Assembly (NCBI GenBank): GCA_024760505.1
Contig: CP058931.1
Coordinates: 186,001 to 250,000 of the forward strand
DNA from: Nitrospira sp.
Lineage (GTDB): Bacteria; Nitrospirota; Nitrospiria; Nitrospirales; UBA8639
Length of the DNA stretch: 64,000 bases
Direction of reading: 5' to 3'
The notes under the pieces were generated by a model. The model saw only the letters and a program-made list of their open reading frames with translations. It searched no databases and was not told where the DNA came from. Shown piece by piece: positions 18,041 through 27,064 of the stretch (position 1 is its first letter; each line of letters begins with the position of its first letter). A program made the position numbers and the translations under genes.

Positions 18041-19180
18041 ATGAACAAAACATTTTGGATTATGACCATCATCATACTTGCGGGAGCGGTGGGTGGTTGG
18101 GTGTATTATTCCCGGTCGACTGGTCAACCTTCTCCTGAAACCGCACATCACAACGTGGTCGAAGTTGTCCGGACCTCGCTTCAAACGAAGGTGTCGGAGA
18201 CGGGTACGATTATGCCTTCTCAAACCATCGAAATTAAATCTCAATTTTCCGGCGAAGTCGCTCAATTGTTTGTGACTGCGGGACAAGAGGTTCAAAAGGA
18301 TCAGGTTTTAGCGATTATTCGGCAGGAATCCAGCCAGGCCCGCCAGGTGGCCCAACTCAGGGCAGGTATCTCGGAAGAACGCTTAAACGTGGATACCGCT
18401 CATCGGGAATGGATACGTGCCGAATCCCTTTTCAGAAAAGGGTTTATCCCTCAAAAAGAATTGGAACTTTCCCATCGGGACTATCAACAATCCCTGGTTC
18501 GTCTGGAGTTGGCCGAGCGACAACTATTATTGGCATTAGGCGGCAACAAGGAATTGTATGAACGATACCGTGATGGCTCTGCCTCCAAAACCCGCCCTGA
18601 AGAATTTCAGGTCCGGTCACCCTCCCAAGGTACCGTCCTGGAAATTCTTGTCCATACCGGAGAAATCATTACGTCCGGAACCGCCACATTCGGCGGCGGA
18701 ACAATCCTCATGCGTATTGCCGATCTGTCCCACATGGTGGTCAAAGCCAAAATCAATGAAGTCAATATTCCAAGGGTTTCGGTTGGCCAGTCGGTGGACA
18801 TCCGCCTGGATGCCTTACCGGAAAAAATTTTTACGGGCCGGGTGATGGCCATTGCCGCCCAGGGGGTCAAAGAAAACAATCTGGTGACGTATGAAGTCTC
18901 TATCGCCATAAAAAATACCCACTCCGATTTAAAACCGATGCTGACGGCAAACATCGATATTGAGACAAAACGGCTGGATAATGTCCTCACCGTTCCGCTT
19001 GACGTCTTACGTGTCAACAAAGGGGATGATGTGGTGGACGTGCTCGTGGAAGGACAACCCCAGACCCGGAAGGTCCGTGTCGCCTTCCGGACTGATACGC
19101 AGGCCATCATCACTCAAGGACTTCAGGAACACGACCAGGTCGTCGTCCCATCCTTTAAAGCCGAAGGGGCTCGCCGATAA
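18041..19180 (+). CDS. MacA/HlyD-type periplasmic adaptor subunit
   Basis: The 379-residue protein has one N-terminal membrane helix (residues about 5-22), a biotinyl-lipoyl-like half (VSETGTIMPSQTIEIKSQFSGEVAQLFV), a helical hairpin (about 100-170), the second lipoyl half (VRSPSQGTVLEILVHTGE) and beta-barrel and membrane-proximal domains (VGQSVDIRLDALPEKIFTG). It would bridge the inner-membrane ABC complex encoded next to the outer-membrane channel. Substrates may be peptides, macrolides or lipids; none can be deduced. Confidence 0.92.
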   Translation: MNKTFWIMTIIILAGAVGGWVYYSRSTGQPSPETAHHNVVEVVRTSLQTKVSETGTIMPSQTIEIKSQFSGEVAQLFVTAGQEVQKDQVLAIIRQESSQARQVAQLRAGISEERLNVDTAHREWIRAESLFRKGFIPQKELELSHRDYQQSLVRLELAERQLLLALGGNKELYERYRDGSASKTRPEEFQVRSPSQGTVLEILVHTGEIITSGTATFGGGTILMRIADLSHMVVKAKINEVNIPRVSVGQSVDIRLDALPEKIFTGRVMAIAAQGVKENNLVTYEVSIAIKNTHSDLKPMLTANIDIETKRLDNVLTVPLDVLRVNKGDDVVDVLVEGQPQTRKVRVAFRTDTQAIITQGLQEHDQVVVPSFKAEGARR

Positions 19181-19200
19181 CGCCGGAAGTGAATTTGGCC

Positions 19201-19902
19201 ATGTTGATTGAACTCAACCACATCTTCAAAATCTACCAAGCGGGGCATGTCGAGGTCCCGGCCCTAATCGATATCACTCTCCAGGTAAATAAGGGAGAAT
19301 TTGTAGCCATAATCGGACAGTCCGGAAGCGGGAAAACCACCCTCCTGGATATTATTGGCTGTTTGAGCCGCCCGACGAGTGGCGAGTATTGGCTGGACGG
19401 GGACCTGGTCAACACCCTTCCCGACTCCCGCTTAACCGGTATCCGTAACAAAAAAATCGGGTTTATCTTTCAAACCTTCCATTTACTTGCGCGGAAGACC
19501 GCCCTGGAAAATGTCCAACTTCCTCTGATGTATGCGGGCGCCTCACGAACAGTCCAACACGACACCGCACGGACATTATTAACCAAGGTCGGCCTGCAAG
19601 ACCGCCTGCGCCATTACAGCAATCAGTTATCGGGAGGCCAACAGCAACGCGTGGCGATCGCTCGTGCGTTAGCCAACAGTCCGGCGCTCCTCCTGGCGGA
19701 CGAACCCACGGGAAACCTGGATAGTCAATCAGGCAAAGACATTCTTGCGCTCTTTGAACAACTGCATCGGCATGGACAAACCATCGTGATGATTACCCAC
19801 GATCCCCTCATCGCACAGCAGGCGGAACGCCGCATCACCCTGGCAGATGGCAGAGTCGTGGCTGATGAATACATGCATCACCCCCTCCCGGTGCCGGGAT
19901 AA
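19201..19902 (+). CDS. MacB-like ABC transporter ATPase
   Basis: This 233-residue ATPase starts at ATG (MLIELNHIFKIYQAG); a GTG four codons upstream is also possible. Walker A GQSGSGKTTLLD, signature LSGGQQQRVAIARAL, Walker B LLLADEPTGNLDSQSG and H-loop MITHD are intact. The sequence type (LolD/MacB/FtsE-like) matches the following permease. ATPase and permease are separate genes here, unlike E. coli MacB, where they are fused. Confidence 0.92.
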   Translation: MLIELNHIFKIYQAGHVEVPALIDITLQVNKGEFVAIIGQSGSGKTTLLDIIGCLSRPTSGEYWLDGDLVNTLPDSRLTGIRNKKIGFIFQTFHLLARKTALENVQLPLMYAGASRTVQHDTARTLLTKVGLQDRLRHYSNQLSGGQQQRVAIARALANSPALLLADEPTGNLDSQSGKDILALFEQLHRHGQTIVMITHDPLIAQQAERRITLADGRVVADEYMHHPLPVPG

Positions 19903-19906
19903 GATT

Positions 19907-21127
19907 ATGTTACGTTCAATTTTTCTGGACGCGCTCAAAAATCTCTCAGGGAACGCGCTTCGTTCGGGGCTTACCATGTTGGGAGTCATTATTGGCGTCG
20001 CCGCGGTCATTACCATGATTGCCATTGTGGAAGGCGGACAAGTCTGGCTGGTAAATTCGCTTGAGCGCATGGGCACCAATTTGCTGTTTGTCTGGAAAAA
20101 GCGGTTGACCGTTGAAGAACGGCAGCTCTTTGCGGGGAGAAATACGGAACTCCGCTATGACGACGCCCTGGCCATTCAAACACGTTTTCCCGATCTGCTT
20201 GTTGCTCCCATTATTGAGCTGGATGGTCAATTAAAAGCGGGGGATCGTGACTACAGCGGACGAATCACCGGCACCTCTCCCGAATATAGCCAGATCCGAA
20301 ACTTTCGCCCCGAATCTGGACGATTTGTTTCTTCCCTCGACATCAAAGAATGGAACCGGTCAGTGGTATTAGGGCACACCATTGCCGAAGTTTTATTCGG
20401 ATCCCAACCCGCCATCGGAGAGGACGTAAAAATCGGCGATCAACGATTTACGGTAAAGGGCATCATGGAGCCCAAGGGGGAGATTTACGGGCACGATTAC
20501 GACGAAATGGTGATCATTCCTATCAGCACCGGCCTGCGGTTTTTCCAGGGATCCGACAAAATCCGATCAATGATCATTCATGTACCTGACCGGCAGCGCA
20601 TGGACGAAATCTCCCAGGCACTGCATCAATTTCTGGTTCAACGTCACGAAGGGGTAGACGACATTCATATTCGGAATCAGGGAGAATTTCTGAGTGCGGT
20701 GGACCAAACGCTTTTGACCTTCCGGCTGGTTCTTGGAGGCATTGCGGTGATTGCCCTCCTCGTCGGCGGCATTGGCATCATGAACATCATGCTGGTTACC
20801 GTCACCGAGCGAACCAGGGAGATTGGACTACGAAAAGCCATCGGGGCCAGGCGGCAGGACATTCTGTTGCAATTCCTCATTGAGTCCACGACTATTAGCG
20901 TGATTGGCGGATCCATTGGCATTCTTGTGGGCATTCTCGCAGCTTATGGCATTGGGGATGTAGTCGCTCGGGCCATGCCGGGCGGAGGAGATTGGGGAGC
21001 AGTGGTTCAGCCGACCGCCATTGCCATTGCGTTTGCCTTTGCAGTGGTCGTCGGAGTGGGATTCGGTCTTTTTCCTGCCATGAAAGCTTCGAAACTGGAG
21101 CCCGCCGAGGCCTTGCGCTATCAATAA
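19907..21127 (+). CDS. MacB-like ABC transporter permease
   Basis: The 406-residue protein starts at ATG 19907, 4 bases after the ATPase gene; the longer upstream frame overlaps that gene. It has TM1 (SGLTMLGVIIGVAAVITMIAIVEGG), a periplasmic MacB_PCD domain of about 200 residues, and three C-terminal helices with the conserved TERTREIGLRKAIGAR segment before the second. Together with the preceding ATPase and adaptor it would form a mechanotransmission-type exporter. Confidence 0.93.
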   Translation: MLRSIFLDALKNLSGNALRSGLTMLGVIIGVAAVITMIAIVEGGQVWLVNSLERMGTNLLFVWKKRLTVEERQLFAGRNTELRYDDALAIQTRFPDLLVAPIIELDGQLKAGDRDYSGRITGTSPEYSQIRNFRPESGRFVSSLDIKEWNRSVVLGHTIAEVLFGSQPAIGEDVKIGDQRFTVKGIMEPKGEIYGHDYDEMVIIPISTGLRFFQGSDKIRSMIIHVPDRQRMDEISQALHQFLVQRHEGVDDIHIRNQGEFLSAVDQTLLTFRLVLGGIAVIALLVGGIGIMNIMLVTVTERTREIGLRKAIGARRQDILLQFLIESTTISVIGGSIGILVGILAAYGIGDVVARAMPGGGDWGAVVQPTAIAIAFAFAVVVGVGFGLFPAMKASKLEPAEALRYQ

Positions 21128-21136
21128 GTTTCAGGA

Positions 21137-21886
21137 GTGCGCTCCTTTTTACCCGGAACCGGCCACACCGTCCATGACCATTGCCCAGCTGTGATACCTC
21201 AGAAAGAACGAGCCGCAGGATTAGCCTTCCTCCCGATCTTCACCACTATCGGGTTTTACCTCTTACCCTCAAACTGGCAACTCCACACGGCTGTCCAGTT
21301 TGTTCCACAACTGACGGCTTATGCCGCCTTAAGCGTCTGGGCCTATAAAAATGGAGATCTCCGGCACAAACTTGGGCTAGGATTCTGCAACATACAGTCA
21401 GGGGTTTCCCAAGGAACTGCGGTTGGCCTCACGCTGGGTATACTGAATACCGGGATCATCTTGTTCGTCATGCCTGCTTTGGGAGTGGACATCAATTTTC
21501 TCTCTCAGACCCCTCATGCCCAGGTTCCGTTTTGGATCATGATGCCATGGTTCATCATCCTGATTGCTATGGCAGTGGAATTGAATTTCCGGGGATTTCT
21601 CCTGGGCCGACTACTGGTATGGTTTCAACTTGTGCGTCAACCCGATCAGCCCTCGACCACCAAAATTCGCCCACAGGCCTTTCTCCCCTTAACCCTATCG
21701 GCTCTGACATTTGCATTTGATCCCTTTATGGTGTCGACATTCCGTGATTTACATTGGATTGCCGTATGGGATGGCCTGGTGTGGGGATGGCTATGGATGC
21801 GAATGCACAATCTCTATACGGTCATAGTAGCTCATGCCGTGGAAGTGATTCTTCTCTATCTCATCATACGGGGAATATTGACATGA
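21137..21886 (+). CDS. CPBP-like polytopic membrane protein
   Basis: The product is 249 aa with about six to seven hydrophobic helices. AVELNFRGFLLGRLL near residue 148 and AHAVEVILLYL near 230 recall motif 1 (EExxxR) and the late His motif of CPBP (Abi) intramembrane proteases. The first Glu of the pair is Val here, so activity is doubtful. The GTG start has AGGAG immediately upstream and perhaps too close; a second in-frame GTG lies at 21191. The stop overlaps the next start (ATGA). Confidence 0.6.
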   Translation: MRSFLPGTGHTVHDHCPAVIPQKERAAGLAFLPIFTTIGFYLLPSNWQLHTAVQFVPQLTAYAALSVWAYKNGDLRHKLGLGFCNIQSGVSQGTAVGLTLGILNTGIILFVMPALGVDINFLSQTPHAQVPFWIMMPWFIILIAMAVELNFRGFLLGRLLVWFQLVRQPDQPSTTKIRPQAFLPLTLSALTFAFDPFMVSTFRDLHWIAVWDGLVWGWLWMRMHNLYTVIVAHAVEVILLYLIIRGILT

Positions 21887-22893
21887 CACCCTCGTTTTCC
21901 CCTCATCTGGTGAATCATCCCTTTGGAGACCCCGGCCTCTATGTCGATATACGGTGGAGCCGTCGTGCCCTGCTCTTTGATCTAGGGGATAATGTGTCCT
22001 TGAGCCCAACCCAGATTTTACGGGCACAGGATATTTTCATCTCTCATACGCATATGGATCACTTTATCGGATTTGATCGGCTCATTCGTGTGGCCCTGGG
22101 TCGTGGCAAACACCTTCGATTACATGGTCCACCGGGCCTTATTGAAAATGTTCAAGGCAAACTTCGTGGGTATACCTGGAATCTGGTCGATGGATATCCA
22201 CTTACCATCGAAGCCAGAGAATATCACCCCACCCATATTCAACCCGCGCATTTTCAGGCGAAGGAGGCCTTCGCCTGTAAACGGGAAACCGTAATCCCAG
22301 GGGATCATTCCCGAATTTTTCCGGTTCTTCAAGAACCTGCTCTTCTCGTGAAAGCCGTCGCACTCAACCATCGGATCCCTTCTCTGGCCTTTTCCCTGGA
22401 AGAACCGTTTCACATCAATATTAAGAAGGCCCGACTTCATGAGGCAGGCCTTCCGGTCGGCTCCTGGCTCAAGGAAGTCAAGCAATTAATCTTAGATGGC
22501 GCACCGGATTCACACATCTTTTCCGCCACATTGTATGTTGAGCACCGAAAGGAAGAACGCGTATTTGATGTAGGCACCATGAAGCGAGAATTTACGACCA
22601 TCACCAAGGGGCAAAAAATCGCTTATGTCGTTGATTGCCGATATGATACCGACAATGAGCAGCGGATCATTCAATTATGCCAAGGGGCCACAACGCTATT
22701 TTGCGAAGCACCCTTTTTAGAAGCCGACCGGGACAAGGCTGCCAATCGCTACCACCTCACGGCCCGCCAGGCAGGAATTCTTGGACGAAAAGCCGGGGTG
22801 GAACAATTGGTCGTCTTTCATTTTTCTCCCAGGTATACCGGGCAGGGGGACAAACTTCACCAGGAGGCCATGGAGGCCTTTCATGAACAGTAA
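21883..22893 (+). CDS. Ribonuclease Z-like metallo-beta-lactamase-fold hydrolase
   Basis: The 336-residue protein begins at the ATG overlapping the preceding stop; a longer frame upstream overlaps that gene and lacks support. The metal motif HTHMDH, the later LNHRIPSLAF block and HFSPRY near the C-terminus follow RNase Z rather than generic hydrolases. RNase Z processes tRNA 3' ends. The sequence is divergent enough that another phosphodiesterase role is possible. It forms a unit with the CPBP-like gene. Confidence 0.75.
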   Translation: MTPSFSPHLVNHPFGDPGLYVDIRWSRRALLFDLGDNVSLSPTQILRAQDIFISHTHMDHFIGFDRLIRVALGRGKHLRLHGPPGLIENVQGKLRGYTWNLVDGYPLTIEAREYHPTHIQPAHFQAKEAFACKRETVIPGDHSRIFPVLQEPALLVKAVALNHRIPSLAFSLEEPFHINIKKARLHEAGLPVGSWLKEVKQLILDGAPDSHIFSATLYVEHRKEERVFDVGTMKREFTTITKGQKIAYVVDCRYDTDNEQRIIQLCQGATTLFCEAPFLEADRDKAANRYHLTARQAGILGRKAGVEQLVVFHFSPRYTGQGDKLHQEAMEAFHEQ

Positions 22894-22917
22894 TCACACA
22901 TGACATGAGGAGGGACG

Positions 22918-23256
22918 ATGCCGGAATGGGTCAGATATGGGTTGTATTTTGTCCTGGGCGGAACATTGGTGAGTGTCTCGACGTATCTGGGAAGTCATGG
23001 GAGAGGGTTCCTTGCTGCCCTGGCCAGCACTCTGCCGATCATCAGTGGAGTGACCTTTATCCTCATCTTCATCAATGCCGGATCGACTCCAACCGTCTCA
23101 TTTGCCAAACACCTGATTTGGCTTTCTCCCCCATGGTTTGTCTATGTGGGAGCGATGATTGCATTTGTCCCCAAGTTAGGGTTTTGGCCAGCATATGGGT
23201 TGGCGATCGGGTTATATTTGGCCGGAGTAGGACTGACTCGACTGTTTATTGATTAG
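22918..23256 (+). CDS. Small four-helix membrane protein (DUF3147-like)
   Basis: This 112-residue, strongly hydrophobic protein has helices near 5-25, 30-55, 68-87 and 90-110. The start ATG follows GAGGAGGGACG, an excellent RBS. An overlapping frame from 22905 in another register is a shadow. The pattern resembles small GlpM/DUF3147 inner-membrane proteins; no function can be deduced. Confidence 0.75.
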   Translation: MPEWVRYGLYFVLGGTLVSVSTYLGSHGRGFLAALASTLPIISGVTFILIFINAGSTPTVSFAKHLIWLSPPWFVYVGAMIAFVPKLGFWPAYGLAIGLYLAGVGLTRLFID

Positions 23257-23309
23257 TACAGATATAGAGATTGTGAGAAGCATTTGGTCAGGTATTGAGA
23301 ACCAAGAAT

Positions 23310-23729
23310 ATGGCGGAATTCATTAAACCGATTATTCACGCATTTTTAGTGTGTGACACCATTATCATTGATAGTCTGACAGGGAAAAAGAGCATCATTG
23401 GGGCCTTTACCCATCTCTGGGCAAAGACATTTCCCTGCCAGCACCCACAAGTCGGCGTCTATTTTTCGCTCACCGATGCGGAAGGCAGGTACGCATTCGA
23501 GATCCAACTCGTGTACCTTGATCAGGACCAGATTGTCGGCAAAGGTTCCCTCCCGCCAATTGACATTTCCAACCGGTTAACGACCCAGGACTTCGGGGTA
23601 AACATCCCCTATCTCGTGTTTCCAGGGCCGGGACGATACGAGTTTCGTCTGTATGCTGATGGTCATTTCATCACCCAAAAGGACTTCCAGGTTATCCAAC
23701 AAGAATCTTCTCCCTCACCACAGTCCTGA
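23310..23729 (+). CDS. Conserved hypothetical protein (DUF6941-like)
   Basis: The 139-residue soluble protein starts at the ATG of MAEFIKPIIHAFLVCD; a TTG 15 bases upstream is in frame. The sequence VCDTIIIDSLTGKKSIIGAFTHLWAKTFP and the C-terminal GRYEFRLYADGHFITQKDFQV suggest a beta-sandwich. I believe it matches a family of small uncharacterised proteins (DUF6941), but no role is known. Confidence 0.65.
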   Translation: MAEFIKPIIHAFLVCDTIIIDSLTGKKSIIGAFTHLWAKTFPCQHPQVGVYFSLTDAEGRYAFEIQLVYLDQDQIVGKGSLPPIDISNRLTTQDFGVNIPYLVFPGPGRYEFRLYADGHFITQKDFQVIQQESSPSPQS

Positions 23730-24095
23730 GTCCCTATCAATTTTCTCTTCTGATCAACACATCTCTCGACTCTCACTTTCCATGGAGCGGAGGACGGGAA
23801 AATCCGACATGGGTCAATCCACGATCCAGACCACTTGGCTAATATCAGCAAATCGACTGGGCAGCAACATGCCCTTTCCAGCTGCATTCGACAAGAACCA
23901 GCCACACCTTCCAGCAATCTCGACCTCACACCTCAATCTCTGCATTTTACCTTTTCCCTCTAGTCACCGATGAACTACCCGGGAAGAGACGACCAACGGC
24001 CCTAAGTACCCAACCAAGATGTCAGACAACAGGGGTAATTCTTTTCTCACGATAAAAACCGGACAAACGTACAACTTCAGAGAGGGAGATTTGCA
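23730..24095. other. Intergenic region without visible gene
   Basis: In these 366 bases the short frames present have no family-like sequence and no RBS. The last 20 bases contain GAGAGGGAG, the RBS of the following gene. No hairpin followed by a T-run was found. Confidence 0.45.
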
Positions 24096-25031
24096 ATGGC
24101 TGCATCCCACCATCAACAGGGAAAACTACGCCTAGGCTGCCTGTTCATTCTGATCCTCTTTGTTTTGGGTACCGGAACAGTCAATGGTCAGGTGGTCGGG
24201 GATGGATACAACAACAGCCTGATTTATAAAATCCAATCTGATACGAATACGGTCTATATTTTGGGATCGATCCATGTGCTGGCCGAAGAATACTATCCTC
24301 TCACCAGGTCCTTCTCCTATGCCTATTACAATTCACAAAAGGTCGTCTTTGAAATAGATCCGGAAATATTATTTTCTCCCGACTCATTTTCTCAACACGA
24401 AAAACAGTACACACTCCCAAAGGGCAAAACACTGGAAACGGTGCTCTCCCCAAAAACTTATGGGCTGGTCACGCAGAAGATTCAAGCCTTGGGAGGGAAC
24501 ATTCAGAATTTCCAACAATACAAACCCTGGGTGCTCTATCTCACGTTAAGCGGACGATTTGATTCGTCCATAGATTTCCGGCCTGAATTAGGAATTGAAA
24601 ATTATTTCTATCGCATGGCCAAGGATGCCGGAAAACCGACCGGCGGGCTGGAAACCATTCAAGACCAATTGAATGTGTTCGACACACTTCCGCTCAACAT
24701 CCAGGATGCTCTTCTTCAGGAATCACTCGCCGCCACTGGTTCAAAGGAACGAGAACAAGCGTTTTTACATATGGTGAAAGACTGGCATCAGGGAAATCTC
24801 GACGGGTTGGAACAATTGGTGGAGTCATTCAAAACCTACCCGCTGTTCTACAAAAACCTGCTCGTCCAACGGAACCAAAACTGGATCCCCCAAATCGAAT
24901 CGTTCTTACAAGAGGAGAAAAACGTTTTAATTATTGTGGGCGCGGCTCACCTCGCGGGAAAAGACGGATTACTCGCGCTGCTGAGAGAAAAAGGTCACCA
25001 CATTGAACGAGTGTCTTATGCCATGCCCTAA
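24096..25031 (+). CDS. TraB/GumN-family exported protein
   Basis: The product is 311 aa with a signal peptide (hydrophobic residues about 14-30). The first motif TVYILGSIHVLAEEYYPL and the last VLIIVGAAHLAGKDGLLALLREKGHHIERV are the paired GSxH and GxxHL signatures of the TraB/GumN (TIKI-like) fold, in which these His residues are proposed metal ligands of a protease. It is preceded by a strong RBS and is convergent with the SDR gene. Confidence 0.88.
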   Translation: MAASHHQQGKLRLGCLFILILFVLGTGTVNGQVVGDGYNNSLIYKIQSDTNTVYILGSIHVLAEEYYPLTRSFSYAYYNSQKVVFEIDPEILFSPDSFSQHEKQYTLPKGKTLETVLSPKTYGLVTQKIQALGGNIQNFQQYKPWVLYLTLSGRFDSSIDFRPELGIENYFYRMAKDAGKPTGGLETIQDQLNVFDTLPLNIQDALLQESLAATGSKEREQAFLHMVKDWHQGNLDGLEQLVESFKTYPLFYKNLLVQRNQNWIPQIESFLQEEKNVLIIVGAAHLAGKDGLLALLREKGHHIERVSYAMP

Positions 25032-25051
25032 AACCGCAAAGGAGATTCCCG

Positions 25052-25861
25052 TTACGGCCGATCAGCATCGGCCATGCCCTTTCGGGCCATCCAATCAATC
25101 ATCTGCGGGCTCATCAATTTCATCCACCGACCCCACTGTCCTCTCCAGGACGTAAACACCAGTCGTTCCCGGCGGGTCATCCCCTTGATAATCATATCCG
25201 CACATTTCCTCGCGGTTATAAATCTGGCATGTCCTTCAAGAACTCGCCCGAAAGGTTGTCCATGAGGCCCGAGACTTCGTTCATGAATTTCGGATTGCAC
25301 AAAATCGGGGGCCACAATGGTTACGGTGACTCCCGTCCCTGCCAACTCAATGCGAAGCGACTCAAAAAATCCATTCATGGCATGTTTACTGGCACAATAG
25401 GCTGAATGAGCAGGCACTCCCGTCAAACTTGCAACGCTGGAGATCGCAACAATCCTGCCTTGCGTGGCCTTTAAGAACGGCAACGCCAATTTGGTACAGT
25501 AGACGCTGCCGAAAAAATTCACCGCCATCACGCGTTGATACAGTTCCACATCGTGAGCATCCTCCACCGTCGACCACATGGATATCCCGGCATTATTCAC
25601 CAACACATCAATCCGGGAATACACAGAAACCACCTGTTGGATCATCACGGAACAGGCATAGGGATCCGTCACGTCCGTCGGAATGATCAGGGCAGACGCT
25701 CCCAGGCTTTCACAGGCGAGCGCTACCTCCTGCAACCGTGACCGATCTCTCGCGACAAGCACCAGCTGGGGAGCCTGTGGCGCCAACGAACAGGCGAGCG
25801 CTTTTCCAATACCCGACGACGCCCCGGTAATGAGAATCACCTGGTTGGTAAATTCACTCAT
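25052..25861 (-). CDS. Short-chain dehydrogenase/reductase (SDR)
   Basis: The 269-residue protein starts at MSEFTNQVILITG, where GAGGAAGGGACG precedes the ATG; the longer frame upstream is not needed. The TGASSGIG nucleotide motif, NNAGIS, catalytic Ser in AISSVAS and YCASK (Tyr/Lys) are intact. It reduces or oxidises an unidentified alcohol/carbonyl using NAD(P)(H). The final codons contain a perfect GGCCGAT/ATCGGCC palindrome. It is divergent from a short ORF and a possible RNA. Confidence 0.92.
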   Translation of the reverse strand: MSEFTNQVILITGASSGIGKALACSLAPQAPQLVLVARDRSRLQEVALACESLGASALIIPTDVTDPYACSVMIQQVVSVYSRIDVLVNNAGISMWSTVEDAHDVELYQRVMAVNFFGSVYCTKLALPFLKATQGRIVAISSVASLTGVPAHSAYCASKHAMNGFFESLRIELAGTGVTVTIVAPDFVQSEIHERSLGPHGQPFGRVLEGHARFITARKCADMIIKGMTRRERLVFTSWRGQWGRWMKLMSPQMIDWMARKGMADADRP

Positions 25862-25970
25862 CGTCCCTTCCTCAGGAATTGAAATGGGATAGACCCTATT
25901 GACAGATTTTTTTAACGAGCGTAGCATTATATCTGCGCTCATGAAAAACGATTATGAAAGGAAGGAGAGC

Positions 25971-26084
25971 ATGAGCGTACATCTCCTTTCAAACCGTAAA
26001 GAGGAAAGGGGGTCTCAAATGGACGACCTTACTCCACCGGATCATGTAGGCCCATCGGCGGCGAAACCCGCCTCAGTCTCCTGA
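25971..26084 (+). CDS. Short ORF with strong ribosome binding site (hypothetical)
   Basis: A 37-codon frame (MSVHLLSNRKEERGSQ..., ending PSAAKPASVS) is preceded by GGAAGGAG 5 bases upstream, one of the best RBS matches in the window. A second in-frame ATG 30 bases upstream (25941) exists. The product is hydrophilic with no known motif. Its end is embedded in a stable hairpin (26059-26105), so it could be a leader peptide or part of a structured RNA. Confidence 0.3.
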   Translation: MSVHLLSNRKEERGSQMDDLTPPDHVGPSAAKPASVS

Positions 26085-26105
26085 CGGGCCTTCTCGTTTT
26101 CGCCG
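26059..26105 (+). other. Imperfect long hairpin over the end of the short ORF
   Basis: The outer stem CGGCGAAA/TTTCGCCG encloses CCCG/CGGG and TCAG/CTGA stems around a tctc loop. The 3' side has a bulge of about 9 nt. No T-run follows, so it is not an obvious intrinsic terminator. Confidence 0.4.
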
Positions 26106-26357
26106 AATCATATCCCTACTCAGACACAAGCATGCCTAAGGGCATCTGCCAGTGGGCACGGTAATGAGCTTGATGATAATGAGTCACAAGAGGGATCTTC
26201 AACCATCACATCTGGAGGATTCGGCCAAACCCTTAACGAGAAACACGTCATTAGCCTACTGATGGGCCACGTTAAACATGAGGTTCACATTTTGTGGTGT
26301 ATGCCACATAATCCGAGGGGCTCCCTTTCACGGGACAAGCCCCTCGGGTTGTTTTTG
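26106..26357 (+). ncRNA. Possible small RNA upstream of an intrinsic terminator
   Basis: A 250-base stretch without a credible gene ends in a stable intrinsic terminator. Just before it lies a second small hairpin (TGTGG...CCACA, about 26294-26309). No open gene precedes the terminator on this strand for more than 200 bases except the 37-codon ORF, so the terminated transcript would be short and mostly non-coding. I could not match it to 6S, SRP, tmRNA or RNase P RNA. Confidence 0.25.
26313..26356 (+). terminator. Intrinsic terminator
   Basis: A perfect 10-bp stem (CCGAGGGGCT / AGCCCCTCGG) with an inner CCC/GGG pair and a 6-nt loop is followed by GTTGTTTTT. This is the clearest rho-independent terminator in the window. 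Confidence 0.85.
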
Positions 26358-26424
26358 ATGTCGGCACCACAATCAGATATGCGTTCTTCACACCTTCTGC
26401 CACTCAATCCCCTGACTCCCTGAT

Positions 26425-27021
26425 ATGAGCATCCCTTCTACCCGGTTTCAACCGTATTGTCTTGAGTTACCAGCCTGGGTCGCCGAGTATCTTGTCCAAC
26501 AACCGGAGACCTACCCGACTCAGGATTCCCGTATGGACCTGGTCATTACGCTGGCGCAACTCAACATTCAATATGGAACCGGGGGACCATTTGGAGCCGG
26601 GATTTTCCGCTTGGACACTTACGAACTGGTCGCGCCAGGGGTGAATCTCGTCCTTTCGTCGAAAAGTTCAATTGCCCATGCTGAAGTCGTCGCGATGCTG
26701 ATGGCACAGCTAATCGTGGGCTCCCATAATTTAGGAGCAATCGGGTTTCCCACCCACGAGCTGGTAACCAGTTGCGAGCCGTGCAGTATGTGCCTGGGAG
26801 CGATTTCCTGGTCCGGCGTTCGGCAAATCGTCTGTGGCGCCAGAGGAAGCGACGCCGAAGCGGTTGGCTTTGACGAAGGCCCAAAACCTGCAAATTGGAT
26901 TTTGGAACTTGAGCGGAGAGGGATTGCCGTGACCATGGATATTGCGCGAGCCAAGGCCGCTTCCGTCCTCCAGAAATATGTCCAAAAGGGCGGAGAGGTC
27001 TATAACGGACGAAAAGGGTAG
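26425..27021 (+). CDS. Nucleoside/guanine deaminase (CMP/dCMP deaminase family)
   Basis: This 198-residue protein has both zinc motifs of the cytidine-deaminase fold: HAEVVA (His plus catalytic Glu) near residue 87 and PCSMCLGAI near 119. GGPFGAGIF precedes the first, as in GuaD/TadA-like enzymes. The extra C-terminal region and the lack of TadA-type RNA-binding residues suggest a free-base or nucleoside deaminase rather than a tRNA-editing enzyme. The ROK kinase gene follows after 43 bases. Confidence 0.85.
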   Translation: MSIPSTRFQPYCLELPAWVAEYLVQQPETYPTQDSRMDLVITLAQLNIQYGTGGPFGAGIFRLDTYELVAPGVNLVLSSKSSIAHAEVVAMLMAQLIVGSHNLGAIGFPTHELVTSCEPCSMCLGAISWSGVRQIVCGARGSDAEAVGFDEGPKPANWILELERRGIAVTMDIARAKAASVLQKYVQKGGEVYNGRKG

Positions 27022-27064
27022 ATGAGGGCCCTATTTCACTTTCCCAATTCAAGGAGAAACATTG

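Noticed and set aside
22905..23252. Alternative 115-codon frame over the small membrane-protein gene
   Set aside because: The overlapping frame has the strong RBS and regular transmembrane helices; this one has irregular composition.
25056..25073. GGCCGAT-CAGC-ATCGGCC palindrome as a bidirectional terminator
   Set aside because: It lies inside the coding end of the SDR gene and no T-run follows in either direction.
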